DNA of 64,000 bases from Rhexocercosporidium sp. MPI-PUGE-AT-0058. Taxonomy: Eukaryota > Ascomycota > Leotiomycetes > Helotiales. Shown in pieces: positions 45,889-57,292 of the stretch; positions within the stretch are counted from its first letter, which is position 1; every line of letters starts with the position of its first letter. The position numbers were made by a program, and so were the translations under genes. The stretch covers positions 1,364,001 through 1,428,000 of the forward strand of contig JAGTJL010000008.1 in the NCBI GenBank assembly GCA_020746875.1, read 5' to 3'. The notes under the pieces are model-generated. The model searched no databases, was not told the DNA's origin, and saw only the letters and a program-made list of their open reading frames with translations.

Positions 45889-47325
45889 ATGGCGCCGTCT
45901 GCAACAATAAATGGGTACTCGAATGGCGACTTCCATTCCAATAGCACCTCTAATGGTCATTCGAACAGCGTAAACGACGATGGCAACCATGCGCTCGATA
46001 TCACAGGTAATATCTTGAGATGACAAGTCTGTTCAAAATTTGCTGACTCGATATTAGTTCTTGGTCTCAACAGTGGAACGTCGATGGACGGCATTGACTG
46101 TGCACTCTGTCGATTCAGACAAGAGACCCCAGAAAGTCCTATGCACTTCGAGTTGCTCAAGTATGGCGAGATCCCGCTCGAGCAGACCGTCAAGAAACGA
46201 GTAATGAATATGATCTTGCACGACACGACTTCCCCATCTGAGCTCTCGGAAGTCAACGTCCAGCTAGGCGAGACGTTTGCATCCGCTGTCCATGAATTCT
46301 GCAAAGAAAACAAAGTGAAACCCACCGATATCGACGTTCTCGGATCTCACGGCCAAACCATCTGGCTCCTTTCGATGCCAGAGGCAGGTCAGGTGAAATC
46401 TGCCCTGACAATGGCTGAAGGTTCCATACTGGCAGCTCGTACGGGAATCACCTCCGTGACGGACTTCCGCATCTCCGATCAAGCTGCAGGACGGCAAGGA
46501 GCCCCTCTCATCGCCTTCTTTGATGCCTTAGTCCTTCATCACCCCACAAAACTAAGAGCTTGCCAGAATATCGGCGGAATTGCCAATGTATGCTTCATAC
46601 CTCCAGACAATGAAGGTGGAGTCGACGCCTGCTTCGATTTCGATACTGGACCCGGTAACGTCTTCATTGACGCCGTAGTCAGACACTATACGGACGGTAA
46701 GCAGGAGTACGATCGCGATGGCGAGATGGGAAAGCGCGGCCGCGTCGACCAGGAGCTTGTTGATGACTTCCTTAAGCACCATTATTTCGCGTTGGAGCCA
46801 CCGAAAACAACTGGCCGCGAAGTTTTCCGGGACACCTACGCTTTCGAGTTCATCAAGAAAGCGGAGGCTAAGGGGCTCAACCCTAATGACGTCGTCGCTT
46901 CTATCACAAGAGTCACCGCTCAAGCGATCGTGGATCATTATCGTCGTTATGCACCACGACAAGACATCGACGAGATCTTCATGTGTGGCGGTGGAGCGTA
47001 TAATCCAAACATCACGGCATTCATTCAGAAAAAGTATCCAAATACGAAGATCATGATGCTTGACGAGGCAGGCATCCCAGCTGGTGCGAAGGAGGCTATC
47101 ACTTTTGCCTGGCAAGGAATGGAGGCAGTCGTTGGTCGCTCGATCCCTGTGCCTTCGTGTGTAGAGACAAGACAAGAGTATGTCCTTGGCAAGGTCAGTC
47201 CAGGGAAGAATTATAGACAGGTGATGAGAAAGGGGATGTTGTTCGGAGGGGAGCGTACTCATTTGAAGCCGGTGAAGGAGCTTGTGAATCATGTGAACGG
47301 GAAGAAGTTCAACAACAAATGGTGA
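45889..47325 (+). CDS. LGK: levoglucosan kinase-like protein (AnmK anhydrosugar kinase family)
   Basis: Two exons, 45889-46006 and 46058-47325, with a 51-nt intron; 461 aa. After a Ser/Asn-rich leader of about 38 residues comes the nucleotide-binding [17 protein letters not shown] (40-56). Then follow [40 protein letters not shown], the catalytic DTGPGN (235-240, whose Asp is the expected general base) and [11 protein letters not shown] for ATP binding. The overall wording is closer to the yeast levoglucosan kinase (Lipomyces) than to bacterial AnmK as I know them. It would convert 1,6-anhydroglucose (levoglucosan) plus ATP and water to glucose-6-phosphate in the cytosol. Bacterial AnmK acts on 1,6-anhydro-MurNAc; that substrate is the alternative, less likely in an organism without peptidoglycan. 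It is divergent from a sugar porter and one gene away from a Zn2Cys6 regulator. Confidence 0.9.
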
Positions 47326-48283
47326 GAGAATGAAATACATTGCGCTCAAGATGCCTAACATGACTTCGATGTAAAACCGTGTATTCTGGACGGACTTGAA
47401 AGAAGCCCGAACTTCTCCAAAGTGACAACATGGTACGCATGCAGGCATTTAGATATTCAACAAGAAAGTCGAAAATAGGTGTGGTCACGTGCGCGAAGCC
47501 TGAAGCGAGAGTTTGGCTTTCTCATCCTCGTCCGAAGTTCTTGGACATCGACAAGCTTTCGCTCAAGCTTTCCACTCGCAACTGACCTCACCACTCATCT
47601 CATCGCATACTGCTCTAATCTTGGAACAAAGGCTTGGGGTGCAAGGCCTCCAGCGGATCATGATACAAAGATGAGCCACCAGGCCGAAAAGATGGTCTGA
47701 GGGCCGTGTGTCAGAGGGCCCAGAACGAGACTCTTCGAGTTTCAAAAGCTTGTGTCGGCCACACCACAGCCCCCATGATGGTCAATCCAACCAGTGAGCT
47801 CATCCGAATGGCAAGATTTCACTCAAGAAGGCCCAGTTTGTTTCAATTTTGCAAGCTGTATCCTTTGGTGGCGGTCTGGGATTGTGCGGTTACAATTTCC
47901 TCTGATCTTCCAATCCAGTCTTGGGCTCGGCTGCTGCTCCACTTGGGTGAGAAACGGTGTTTTGTGGAGAGGCCAGCCCATCATCTCTTCTTTTCTGCGA
48001 CTTTGTTCATTCTCCTCTTGACATCTCCAACTCTATTTGGGCAGGGACCAATTGTCCTTTGTTTCTATTCTCCTCGCGGTTCTTTCCATTCATTCTTTCG
48101 CTGAGCGACTTGTATCTTTCTGCTTCCATCAGGACCTTTGACAGGACGTTTAATTCTTCATTCTCTTCGATACCTCAATATTTGAACTTCAAGTCGACGA
48201 CCCTGGCGGCTCCTTACTAAAAACACATAGAGCTTTGCTCATACCATCTTTATTTTCACTGCCTCGACTCCAATAATTTCGTA
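47326..48283. other. intergenic region upstream of the GH76 gene
   Basis: 958 bp with no convincing gene; carries a TCACGTG box at about 47484. Pyrimidine-rich towards its right end (about 48040-48180), likely the GH76 leader. Confidence 0.5.
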
Positions 48284-49965
48284 ATGCGCATTCAAAATTT
48301 ATTATGGCAGATGCTTCTAGTCCAGTCTGCCACTGCCATCACAGTTGACACAACATCATCTGGTAAACAGCGCTCCTCATCAGCCGAATCAAAGCCTGCA
48401 ATTACTTACTAGCAATCTTCTACCAGCTTCAATAAAATCAGCAGCAAGCACAGCAGCTCATGGCCTACTCACTTTCTACCACGGAAACGAAACCGTACGT
48501 CAATACCGAATCTAGACTCAACTTAACTCAGTACTAACATCTCAAAGGGCCAAATACCAGGTCTTCTACCTCCGCCACATTTCTGGTGGGAAACCGGCGG
48601 GATGTTCATGACATTGATAGACTACTGGAGGTACACGGGCGACGCCACCTACAACTCCCTGGTATCAGAAGGCATGATATTCCAGACCGGACCAGAGAGA
48701 GATTTCATGCCACCCAACCAAACCAAGACCGAAGGTAACGACGACCAGGGATTTTGGGCCATGGCAGCTATGTTAGCAGCAGAAACGAACTTCCCGAACC
48801 CGCCCCCAGACCAACCGCAATGGATCGCCTTGGCCCAAGCAGTATTCAACGAGATGGCAGCTCGCTGGGATGAATCAACTTGTAATGGGGGATTGAGATG
48901 GCAGATCTTCCCGTTTAATAACGGCTTCGACTATAAGAACAGTATTGCCAACGGCTGTTTCTTCAACCTAGGCGCCCGTTTGGCGAGATATACTGGGAAT
49001 CAGACGTATGCAAACTGGGCCAATAGAGTATGGGATTGGGAAGCATCTATTGGTCTGATCGACAATCAGTTCAACATCTTCGACGGAGCTCCGGATACCA
49101 CGAACTGTACTACCGTCAACCGCTTGCAGTGGTCTTACAACGCCGGGGTCTACCTGCACGGCGCTGCAAATTTATACAACTTCGTAAGTCATGCCCCCAA
49201 TCCTTCCACTATCTCTCAAGAATTAAGAGATGAGATAATCACAATGAAAGTTGCTAACCTCTTCGTCTCCAGACCGAAGGCTCAACCCTCTGGGGCGACC
49301 GCGTCTCCGGCATCCTAAACCGCAGCAGCACAGTCTTCTTCCGTGACGGCGTCATGATCGAACAAGCCTGCGAAAACGGCAACAACTGCAACATCGACCA
49401 GTCTTCCTTTAAAGCCTTCTTCTCCTCCTGGCTAGCCAGCACAGCTATCCTCGCACCCTTCACCAAAGCCGCCATCTCACCTCTCCTCGCGTCGTCCGCG
49501 AAAGCCGCCGGTCTACAGTGCTCGGGTGGTGCAACGGGTACGACGTGTGGATTTAAGTGGACGACGGGCGCGGCGTATGATGGGACTACTGGTGTTGGAC
49601 AGCAGATGAGTGCACTTGGTGTTATTCAGAGTGCCATGGTGCAGATTCCTAGGAAGGCTGCTGTTGTTACTGGCGGAGGCGGTGGTACGAATGGTGGTTC
49701 TGGAGGGGCTTCTGGAGGGAACTCTGGATCTGGTTCAGGCGGTTCGACGGAGGATGATTCTACTCTTCCGAGTTTTGCGCCTGTGACGAATAGTACGGGT
49801 GGTACGAGCGTCGGCGATGCGTCGGCTGGTATCAGTAAACCGGGTGGTACTGTTGTGAAAGAGATCAAGACGACAGTGAAGGATACTATCGCGGCGAGTT
49901 TCCTGACTGTCGGTGTTGTGGGGAGTGTGATTGGAGGGAGCCTCATTATGGTGTTGGAGAGATGA
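48284..49965 (+). CDS. DCW1: GPI-anchored GH76 alpha-1,6-mannanase-like enzyme (Dfg5/Dcw1)
   Basis: Four exons: 48284-48362, 48427-48494, 48548-49183 and 49273-49965; introns of 64, 53 and 89 nt; 491 aa. A signal peptide occupies about residues 1-18 ([13 protein letters not shown]). GH76 features: [36 protein letters not shown], the Asp-Asp pair in [13 protein letters not shown] (D114, D115) that carries catalysis in the family, then [26 protein letters not shown] and [20 protein letters not shown]. After the domain, a Gly/Ser-rich stretch (about 395-430) leads to a C-terminal hydrophobic tail ([19 protein letters not shown]), a GPI-anchor signal. Dfg5/Dcw1 enzymes are thought to process the GPI mannan core and attach GPI proteins to wall beta-glucan. 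Confidence 0.92.
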
Positions 49966-50546
49966 GGAAGTGAAGTCAAATTATGCCCACGTTCGTTTTT
50001 CCAAAAAATAATTTCGCGAGGTTGTGTTCCTTGCTTCTGAGAGCATTTCTAGCATCGCTGCTATTGGATAGCATAGGGATTTATTTTGACATGGCGTTTT
50101 ATGGAGGTAGCCAGAGGTGATCTTACATAGCTGGGATATGGATGGGTGGGTATGTTGACTGGATCACTGGGTTTAGCATCCGAACATACACAAGAAGGGT
50201 GTCAAATGAAGTTACTTTGACATGCAGCCATGCTAGCTACTGAAATATTCGTATGCATTTGGAACGCGTTTGTATAAACCTACCTAACTTACTTCCTCTA
50301 AACGCCTCTTCCCCATCACCACATCAAATCGAAGGCGACCCTCTCCTCCACGAAAGACAAGTCCTACTTGCTCTCCAAGCAGACACCACTTACCCATCCA
50401 CCTAAGCAAACCTCATCACAGATTATCACAACCAGTTAAATCCAGTCACATCCACCAACGCATCATCACCAATCAACCAATTCCCAATTTCCTCCGAGTA
50501 TATAATCTCCATTATAAAATACCAAACCGTAGGTCTCATATATTAT
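49966..50546. other. intergenic region between GH76 and the CaaX-protein gene
   Basis: 581 bp between two convergent genes. No gene recognised. Confidence 0.5.
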
Positions 50547-51014
50547 CTACATAACCGCACAACAACACTCGACAGTCTCATCCTCATGCCACTTACTCTT
50601 CCCGCCCCTAAGACAGACTTCCTCTCCACCTACCCTCGTAACACTCAAGCCCTCAGCTGATGTCTTAGCTATATCCGCATCTCCATCCTTCGGAACATCA
50701 GTACTGACGGCCTGCTTTACAGGCTGCGAGACGACCTTCTGGATAGCGGTGGTTCGAGTATGAGAATATTCGCTCTGGACGGCTTGTAAAGCTACGAGAG
50801 ATGCCATTCCTCTGAATGGCGTTTCGTGGAAGTGCTTACGTGGTAAAGTGATGTGGTCGATATCGCCGCTTTTTGGATATGACATGGGTGCAATATCTCC
50901 TGGTTTTCTTCGAGCTAGGTATAGGGAAACTTCTAATCCGTGTTCCGTATTCCGTACTGTGTAGCCGGTACTTCGTTTGAACGTTCGTCTGTCCGTTCGA
51001 ACTTCCGCATGCAT
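50547..51014 (-). CDS. small hypothetical protein ending in a CaaX-type box
   Basis: Single frame of 155 aa from the ATG at 51014. No known domain. The N-terminal third is polar and basic (RTDRRTFKRSTGYTVRN, then EVSLYLARRKPGD). The middle holds MSYPKSGDIDHITLPRK and TPFRGMASLVALQAVQSEYSHTRT. The last seven residues are ECCCAVM, so the end is C-A-V-M, fitting a farnesylation CaaX box with two further cysteines that could be palmitoylated. Such an ending would place the protein on a membrane. The gene lies between two cell-wall enzymes. Random frames of this length occur, so the call rests on the CaaX ending and its protein-like composition. Confidence 0.5.
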   Translation of the reverse strand: MHAEVRTDRRTFKRSTGYTVRNTEHGLEVSLYLARRKPGDIAPMSYPKSGDIDHITLPRKHFHETPFRGMASLVALQAVQSEYSHTRTTAIQKVVSQPVKQAVSTDVPKDGDADIAKTSAEGLSVTRVGGEEVCLRGGKSKWHEDETVECCCAVM

Positions 51015-51848
51015 GTATATGTATACAAGAACAGGAATGCGGTATGGTTATGGATATGGATCAATGATAGATGGATGGATCTACACAGGATAAATTCCAG
51101 GAATCTGCCTCGATGCCTCTTCCCTTGGACCGAGGCAAAAAAGTCGTTGATTTATATCCCCGACCATGGCTTCTGACTTCTGTCTATCCACCAGAGACTG
51201 ACCTTCTTATCCTTTATGAACAAAAGGAGAGAAAGAAAGGTGCCTTGTTAGAGGGACCTCGTGGGCTTTGTTAGGACAAAGAAAAGGACTGTGGGAATAT
51301 AAGAGCTTTCGGTTGTTAGATGGAATTTGACAAAGAGGGAGTGAAACAGGCAGGCCATTATCCCTTGAAGCGAGAATGGGCATGGCAGAAAATAAAGCAT
51401 ATTGATTGACTTGACATGTCTGGCTGTACTAAATTGTTCTGGCAATGAGCTGGATAAGCGAATAACAGGTGCTGACTAGAAATTTGAACGCGGTCACTGC
51501 AAATCAGCAGACATATAAAGCAACAATTTTGATATTCAAACATTCATTCCATTGACTACCAGTCCCCTTATCTCTGCCACCGCAACCACAACCACGACCA
51601 CAGCCCAAAAGAAATATATACAAGAAACGATCTTCTCTTTTTTGAGGGACTTTGTTGCCCTGCTGCAATCCAAGGAGTGAACGGCCAACGCCATTAAGAA
51701 TCTTTTAAAATAACCAAAGTCCCTGTGTATGTTCTGACGACAAAACCAAAAACAAAGGAAACGCAATGCTCCATCCAACCTTGTCGAAAAATGCAGCAAT
51801 CAAATCCAAACCCAAGCAAATCGAAAAAGATACAGATGCAGGTCAACT
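51015..51848. other. intergenic region, 5' flank of the CaaX gene and 3' flank of CRH gene
   Basis: 834 bp with no recognised gene; small frames lack domains. Confidence 0.5.
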
Positions 51849-53338
51849 TTATAGCGCCATCATTGCAATTACTGCAACGATTCCAGCGAACAGGCTGCCC
51901 TTCATAACTTTTTCTTGGCCTACCATGAGCTTGTCGGCACCACTCTTGGGGGTGTCTGAGGTTTGAGAGCCGCTTCCTTGAGAGAATCCACCCGTGCCTG
52001 TGCTGCCAGACCCGGTTGATCCAGATCCAGAGTCAGTGCTAGACGTGCTGGCAGGATCAATAGCACCGCCACTGGACGAGGGAGAACTGTGGGTGTCGAC
52101 ACCGGCTGGATTGCCTCCAGATACACCTGGAACAGACTCTGCAGTACCCGTAGCCTTGGTCGCTGAAGCTGTGCCTGATGGCTTCCCAAGGTCCATGTTC
52201 TCTCCGTTTGCTTGGAATGAACCAAGGACTGTAGGTGACTTTCCATCCACAACAGTGTCGTTGGTACCGGCATATCCGTTGTAGGTATACGAGACGCCGT
52301 TGTTCGTTCCTGGGCCTGAGGTAGCGTTGTAGCATTCAATGGTCACGGACTCGAAAGTAGCGTAGTAGTATCCATTGGTCTTGATATCCACATTGTTGTC
52401 GAAGTCAACAAGTCCTCCAGCCCACTCAATCGTGCCCTTTCCATTTGATGGAAGTCCACCAGGCCAGAGGGAAAGCTGAACACGAGCAGGTGTTTGTGGG
52501 TACTTCCATTGGTTGGCAGTGGCGTTCCAGGTGTCGGATTTCTTGAGAGTACGGCCGACCTGTCCATCAATCTTCCATTCGACGATATCAGGAGTCCAGT
52601 TAATTTCGTAGGTGTGGTAGTTGTCGAAGGTATCGGAGAGAGAGATGTTTGCACCGTTGACGTCTGTCTAAAATTAGCATACTTTCCAAGAAAGTATATG
52701 AAAATAAGCATCGATAATAAGCACTCACAATCTGGGATACCCTGGAAGTAGTAGTTGGATTGAGCATGCTCCAAATCAACACCGACGAACTCGTAATCAA
52801 TTTCATCCTTGACATCAGAGAGCAAAATGAAAGCAGTGACCACACCAGCTCCTCTGCTAGTCTTGAATTTTGCCTTCACGTTTCCGTACCACATGTACGT
52901 TGTGCTTGCGAGCAGGGTTCCAACACTATCCGGGGGCATGGTCAAGAGAACATTATTCTGGTAGGAGATTGGGTCTCCACTGGATACCCAATCGGCCTTT
53001 GTCGCGTCTCCGAGGTATGCGGTATTCTTTTGAACATTGTCCAGGTTCTCGAAGGTGTGGTGCTTGCTCTGGCAGACGGGTGCAGGGGCGCAAGAGTCGA
53101 GTTTGAAAGACGATCGAGGGTCACAACCACCCAAACAGTATGCTCCAACACCGCACGATCCGTATTCTGTTTTCTAAAAGTTAGCGCATAGTGCAACGAA
53201 TGGTGCATTGTCCAGAGTCTTACGCGAACAGCAAGGGGTTTCCGAGGGGCACTTGTTAGCCAACCCACAGCTAGGAGCAGCAGCAAAGGCCGTCGAGGCC
53301 GAGGCCAAGACGGCCACAAGAGTCGAAGTTCGAACCAT
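51849..53338 (-). CDS. UTR2: CRH-type GH16 chitin-glucan transglycosylase with CBM18 domain, GPI-anchored
   Basis: Three exons: 53338-53224, 53166-52729 and 52663-51849; introns of 57 and 65 nt; 455 aa. Signal peptide about 1-20 (TLVAVLASASTAFA). A CBM18-like Cys module follows (CGLANKC...PCCSQYGSCGVGAYCLGGC), completed only when the acceptor at 53167 is used. The GH16 core has DEIDYEF at 159-165, the DExDxE catalytic motif (E160 nucleophile, E164 acid/base by family knowledge), then YYFQGIPDYVNGANISL across intron 2, YEINWTPDIVEWKIDG and WPGGLPSNGKGTIEWAGG. A Ser/Gly/Thr-rich stretch (about 345-420) and a hydrophobic tail (FAGIVAVIAMMAL) signal a GPI anchor. CRH enzymes link chitin to beta-1,6/1,3-glucan in the wall. 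CBM18 at the N-terminus matches yeast Utr2/Crr1 rather than Crh1. Confidence 0.93.
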
Positions 53339-54294
53339 TATGTGTATTGACGAGAAAAAAGTCGTGGAATAAGAAATACAGATCAAGTCGACCGGTTGGA
53401 GACGCGACCAGTTGAGGCTCTCGATGAAAAGAAGTAAAGAAGCTGAAGAATCCTCGCGTTCCTTCTTTCAGCAGGGAAGGCGCTGGGTGAGGATTTTTCC
53501 TGGGAACGAATGAGGATCAGAAACGGATCCTGGTTGAAGGTATCTTCGGAAGGGGCGTCTGGAGTTGTTGATCGTTATTGGATGAGTCGTGTCGTGTATC
53601 GGTACCGATCGTGGCTTTCAACTTCCTTCTGTTTGTTTCGATCCTGAGAAATGGGGTGGCGAAGGGGGCTGTAATTAAAAAGGCTTATGCTTGTTCTTCT
53701 TCTGTAGCGAATGTAAGGATCCAGCGAGGGCAATTGGACAATAAGTCCGGGGGAGGTGTTGAAGTCGAGTCGAGTCGAAATGAATCGATTGTCGAAGTGT
53801 CGTCGTGTGATTGTCGAGTGGGATGAGATGGGAGGGAGAAGAAAGGAAGGGCAGACTCGAACGAGATGATGGAGAGACTTTCGCGGAGGCGAGAAGGCCC
53901 GACAGGGGGGGGGAGCGAAATGGCTGGGAGTCAGTGATCCAATGAGATGGCTGTATTTGCTATGGGGGTGGATCAACATGGCCCGCCGCTTGAGAGCTTG
54001 GAAGGGAAAGGGAAGCAAGCGTCTTGACAAAGAACGGCACGACTGACTTACTAACCGCTCCCTGCTTAGCAGCATCGGGGAGCAGGAAGAGCGAGAGGAG
54101 CTAGAGGAGCTAGAAGAGCTGCGACCAACCACCATTCGGCAACCCCTGGATTTATACCTATTATTGTCTTCCCGCTAACCCGAGGCGTACATAGCGTTGC
54201 CGCAGTATGCTGGTCTCTAAAGCGGCCACCGCATACGTGCGGAGGGTTGACGGCGATCTCGTATTTAGTGGAGACGCAGGGACTTCCAAAGCGC

Positions 54295-54313
54295 TACAGT
54301 ACAGTACAGTACT
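54295..54313 (+). repeat. ACAGT pentamer array
   Basis: TACAGTACAGTACAGTACT, just over three copies; forms partial palindromes (AGTACT). Confidence 0.85.
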
Positions 54314-55270
54314 GAAGTAAGTAAGTATACTATCCAACGCGAGTGCGGTTGCGCGAGATGCGACATTTTACTCAACACGAAGCCAAAGCAAGACGGAACA
54401 TCGTCTCTGAGTTGATACGATATCAACTAATCGTGCATGTTGTGAGTAAATACTTCGATCTCAACAAGCAACTTGTGTGTTGCACACAAAGCTTCAAGCT
54501 TCAGCTTAACCTTATTGTTATCATTAAGATCTCTCCCTCCCCCGCACGACATTTCTCGTCATGGAACAATCCGGTTTCTTGCCAGCTGCGGTAATGTCAA
54601 TCATCGTACGAATATCCCGTGGGTGTTATGCCTCCATATCTTTATGACGTCGACACCTCGTATTTCTACTTCGTATCAGTGATTCCCATCTTGTACAATC
54701 CATCATCCATTTCAAAACCTGATCCGCGAAGCCCATCTATCCATCTATTACCTTTCAACAACATAGATCACACTCCTCTCATCACTCCATCTCCTCCTCT
54801 CTCTCTCAAATTTGTTAAATTTTTTCAAATCTCCGAAACCCTCTCCAAACAACAGTCCGTGGAGCCCATCTCCCCTTCCCCTTGGCAAAAAAGGAGATCT
54901 CGGACATTTCTCCGCACAATCACTTACTTCATCATTATCCTACCCCACATCTCAACATCAACCTTCAACCTTCCAAAGTTAAAAAAAGTCAAATCCCAAG
55001 AGGAAGAAACAAGCAAATCCTCACCCCCACCATCCACTCCAATGGAAAAACGGCGGCAGTCTCCGCATACATGTCTCGTCTTGTGACACAATCAATCATC
55101 GTCTTCCATGGAAATACGGATCTAGGAAGCTTCCACGCACGCACGCAGGCAAGCGGGACTCCCTTCCAGAAGTTCACGCTGGTTCGCGACGGCAAGACGC
55201 AGCATCTCACCTATGACAACACCGCAGCCATGCTGTTATGCACATGGCCGTGCCACGGAAGCCCCTACAA

Positions 55271-55293
55271 TACAGTACAGTACAGTACAGTAT
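55271..55293 (+). repeat. ACAGT pentamer array
   Basis: Four copies of ACAGT in tandem, the same unit as the array about 1 kb to the left. Confidence 0.85.
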
Positions 55294-55795
55294 GACGTGA
55301 AGGCTACGATACGGGGAGAATTGCTATTTATTTATTTATTTATTCCTTCCGCACCTCCTGCTTGCGCACATTCCGGAGACCGAGCCGAGTCTGACAGCTA
55401 CTCCCAGGTCCAGGTATGCTGCAATGCGATGTGATGAGATGTGATACGGAAATGCTTGCTCCATGCCATACCTTGTCGGATGGGACTGGATCCTTGATCC
55501 CTGGGGTTTGGGGCACCCCTCTATCGCTCTAAGAATGATTTACTTGTTCGTTCGCGGGCATATGCCATTCTCTATCCTCTTCCTCAAGAAATTTCAATAC
55601 TCTCCCAGAAGTCACCTACTTATTCTTTACTCACTCGTTCTCGGCGCGTGGAAAAAAGCCGGACCCGCTTCCGTAAACATCGATTTAAAGGTATCATTTC
55701 CCGCGCGCATTCGCATTTTATTCCATTCCACTGGGTATTCCATCCCCTTATCGTGTCAGAAAAATCAACGCAATCGCAATCCAGGTTCAGTTCAA

Positions 55796-55843
55796 GGCAA
55801 ATCAAACCAAATCAAACCGAATCAAATCAAACCAAACCAAATC
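55796..55843 (+). repeat. CAAAT/CAAAC pentamer array
   Basis: About nine imperfect copies of a C-A-A-A-(T/C) unit; simple repeat without coding support. Confidence 0.8.
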
Positions 55844-56315
55844 CCCCTCCCAAACCCCATTAACCCACCCCAGAACCAGGAAAAGAAGACCTCTTGAAAC
55901 CCTCCCCCATCCAGATTTAAACAAAACTGATCTCATAACCATCCTCCAAATCACAACCACCGAAGAACCGAAAGTGGATTGTTTTTGGAATCAAAAAGGA
56001 CGAGCGCGAGCGCGAGGGGGCGGGGGATCCATCGACGCCTGCCATAATACAATGAGTATCCGCCTGCGCCAGCCATATGCGGCCGCATAATGCCCCCGAG
56101 TGTTGTATGCAAGGAAAGGAAGGACGCATAGAAGGGAGATAGGTGAAGACTTTGTGAACAAGCCTGGGAAGAGGAGTGAGATGTGTGTTGAAGGTGAAGT
56201 TGTGAATTTTTCGCGAAGTCGAGTCAAGCCAAGCTCCCAGAAGATAGGTAGGTAGTGTGGTGTAAGTCGAGTCCTTTGGCCGGCCGGGAGCTATTTCCCC
56301 CCCTTCCACCAAGGC

Positions 56316-57115
56316 TTATATCTTGCCAGCGAAATGCTCTTTTGCGTACTGCTCACATGCCTTGGCTGGTTTGCCGACTTTCTTGCCAATCTCCTTCCAC
56401 TTGTTCGTCTCGTACTCTTTGATGGCATTAAGAAGGGCCTGGCTCTACCCAAACATCAGATACTTGGACATGTATGCGGCAACGACAGACATACCTCATC
56501 TTCCGCAAACTCTGCATAGTGCATATCCTATACCTTGTCAGTCAAGCTTTTCTCTGAAAACCCAAGGATGACTTCTCTACTGTACAATCCCCGAACACTA
56601 GTTGGTGTGGAGAATAGAGAGTCTTGGGACTTGTTGGCAGCAACTAAATGGGGAATGGAAATTTACCTTGTACCAGTGCTTCTTCACACTACCTTCCGTT
56701 CGGGCTGGAAACGTCTTGAAGCACTCCGGCGTTAGCATTCTTCTGTAGAGGTGAAACCCATTTACTTCCTCACCTTAGCAATGTCTGCCCAACTATTGCC
56801 CGCGTCCCTCATAGTCTTCAACCTCTGCTCTTCAGCCGGGGTCCATGGAGTATTGGTTCTACTCTTCTTGGCCGGGGGAGGACCCATAGGTGACTCTGTC
56901 ATACTGGGCTCATCTATACCAACCGCCGCTGGCGCTGCTGCCGAGCTAGAAGAACCTGACATTGGGCCTGATGCTGAGGCTGCTGCTGGAGCGCGTCTCT
57001 TCCGCGTTGGCGAAGTTTCCGACTTTACTGTGGTGTCGGCCGCAGTAGGACGAGGATGTGAAGGTGAGGATCCCGTAGCGGCTTCGATTTCAGCTCGGTC
57101 TGCTCGTTTCGACAT
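56316..57115 (-). CDS. Myb/SANT-like DNA-binding protein
   Basis: Four exons: 57115-56774, 56714-56667, 56527-56495 and 56444-56316; introns of 59, 139 and 50 nt; 183 aa. The first ~85 residues are Ala/Ser/Pro-rich with a basic RKRR cluster and a later PPAKKSR (nuclear signals). The C-terminal half is the Myb-like domain: TPWTPAEEQRLKTMRDAG..WADIAK|TFPARTEGSVKKHWYK|DMHYAEFAEDE, then ALLNAIKEYETNKWKEIGKKVG and KACEQYAKEHFAG. The regularly spaced tryptophans and the two helix-turn-helix-like repeats fit a two-repeat Myb/SANT protein. Two exons are only 48 and 33 nt, so automated prediction may miss them; both join in frame and restore continuous homology-like text. The first ATG giving this frame is at 57115. 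Confidence 0.85.
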
Positions 57116-57292
57116 TGGCGACAGAGAAGGTAGTGATGCGCAGTTGTCTGATAATGAAGTGGAAAGAAATTTAAGAGTGTGGGCGGAAGGGTCCAAGGTT
57201 GTTGCGCGCGAGTGCTTCGGCCTGATCGCGTGTGGGATTGGTTGAGGTCGCCGTGTTGAGCGTGCTGGGGTGTAGGTACAAAGATACTTATG

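Larger units (their letters stand above)
53339..56315. other. 3-kb intergenic region rich in simple repeats
   Basis: Between the CRH start and the Myb gene end. Frames on both strands are low-complexity and lack domains. It holds a 9-10 G run near 53906, two ACAGT pentamer arrays (54295-54313 and 55271-55293), a TTTA run (55327-55345) and a CAAAT/CAAAC array (55796-55843). The left part should hold the CRH promoter. Confidence 0.55.

Noticed and set aside
46552..47448. 298-aa frame antisense to the levoglucosan kinase gene
   Set aside because: Shadow of a strong coding exon; no independent features.
47706..48104. 132-aa plus-strand frame before the GH76 gene
   Set aside because: No domain, no splice partner, and the sequence turns into the pyrimidine-rich GH76 leader.
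53575..54135. 186-aa minus-strand frame starting with a long Ser run
   Set aside because: Composition is simple-repeat driven, no domain, and it lies in the presumed CRH promoter.
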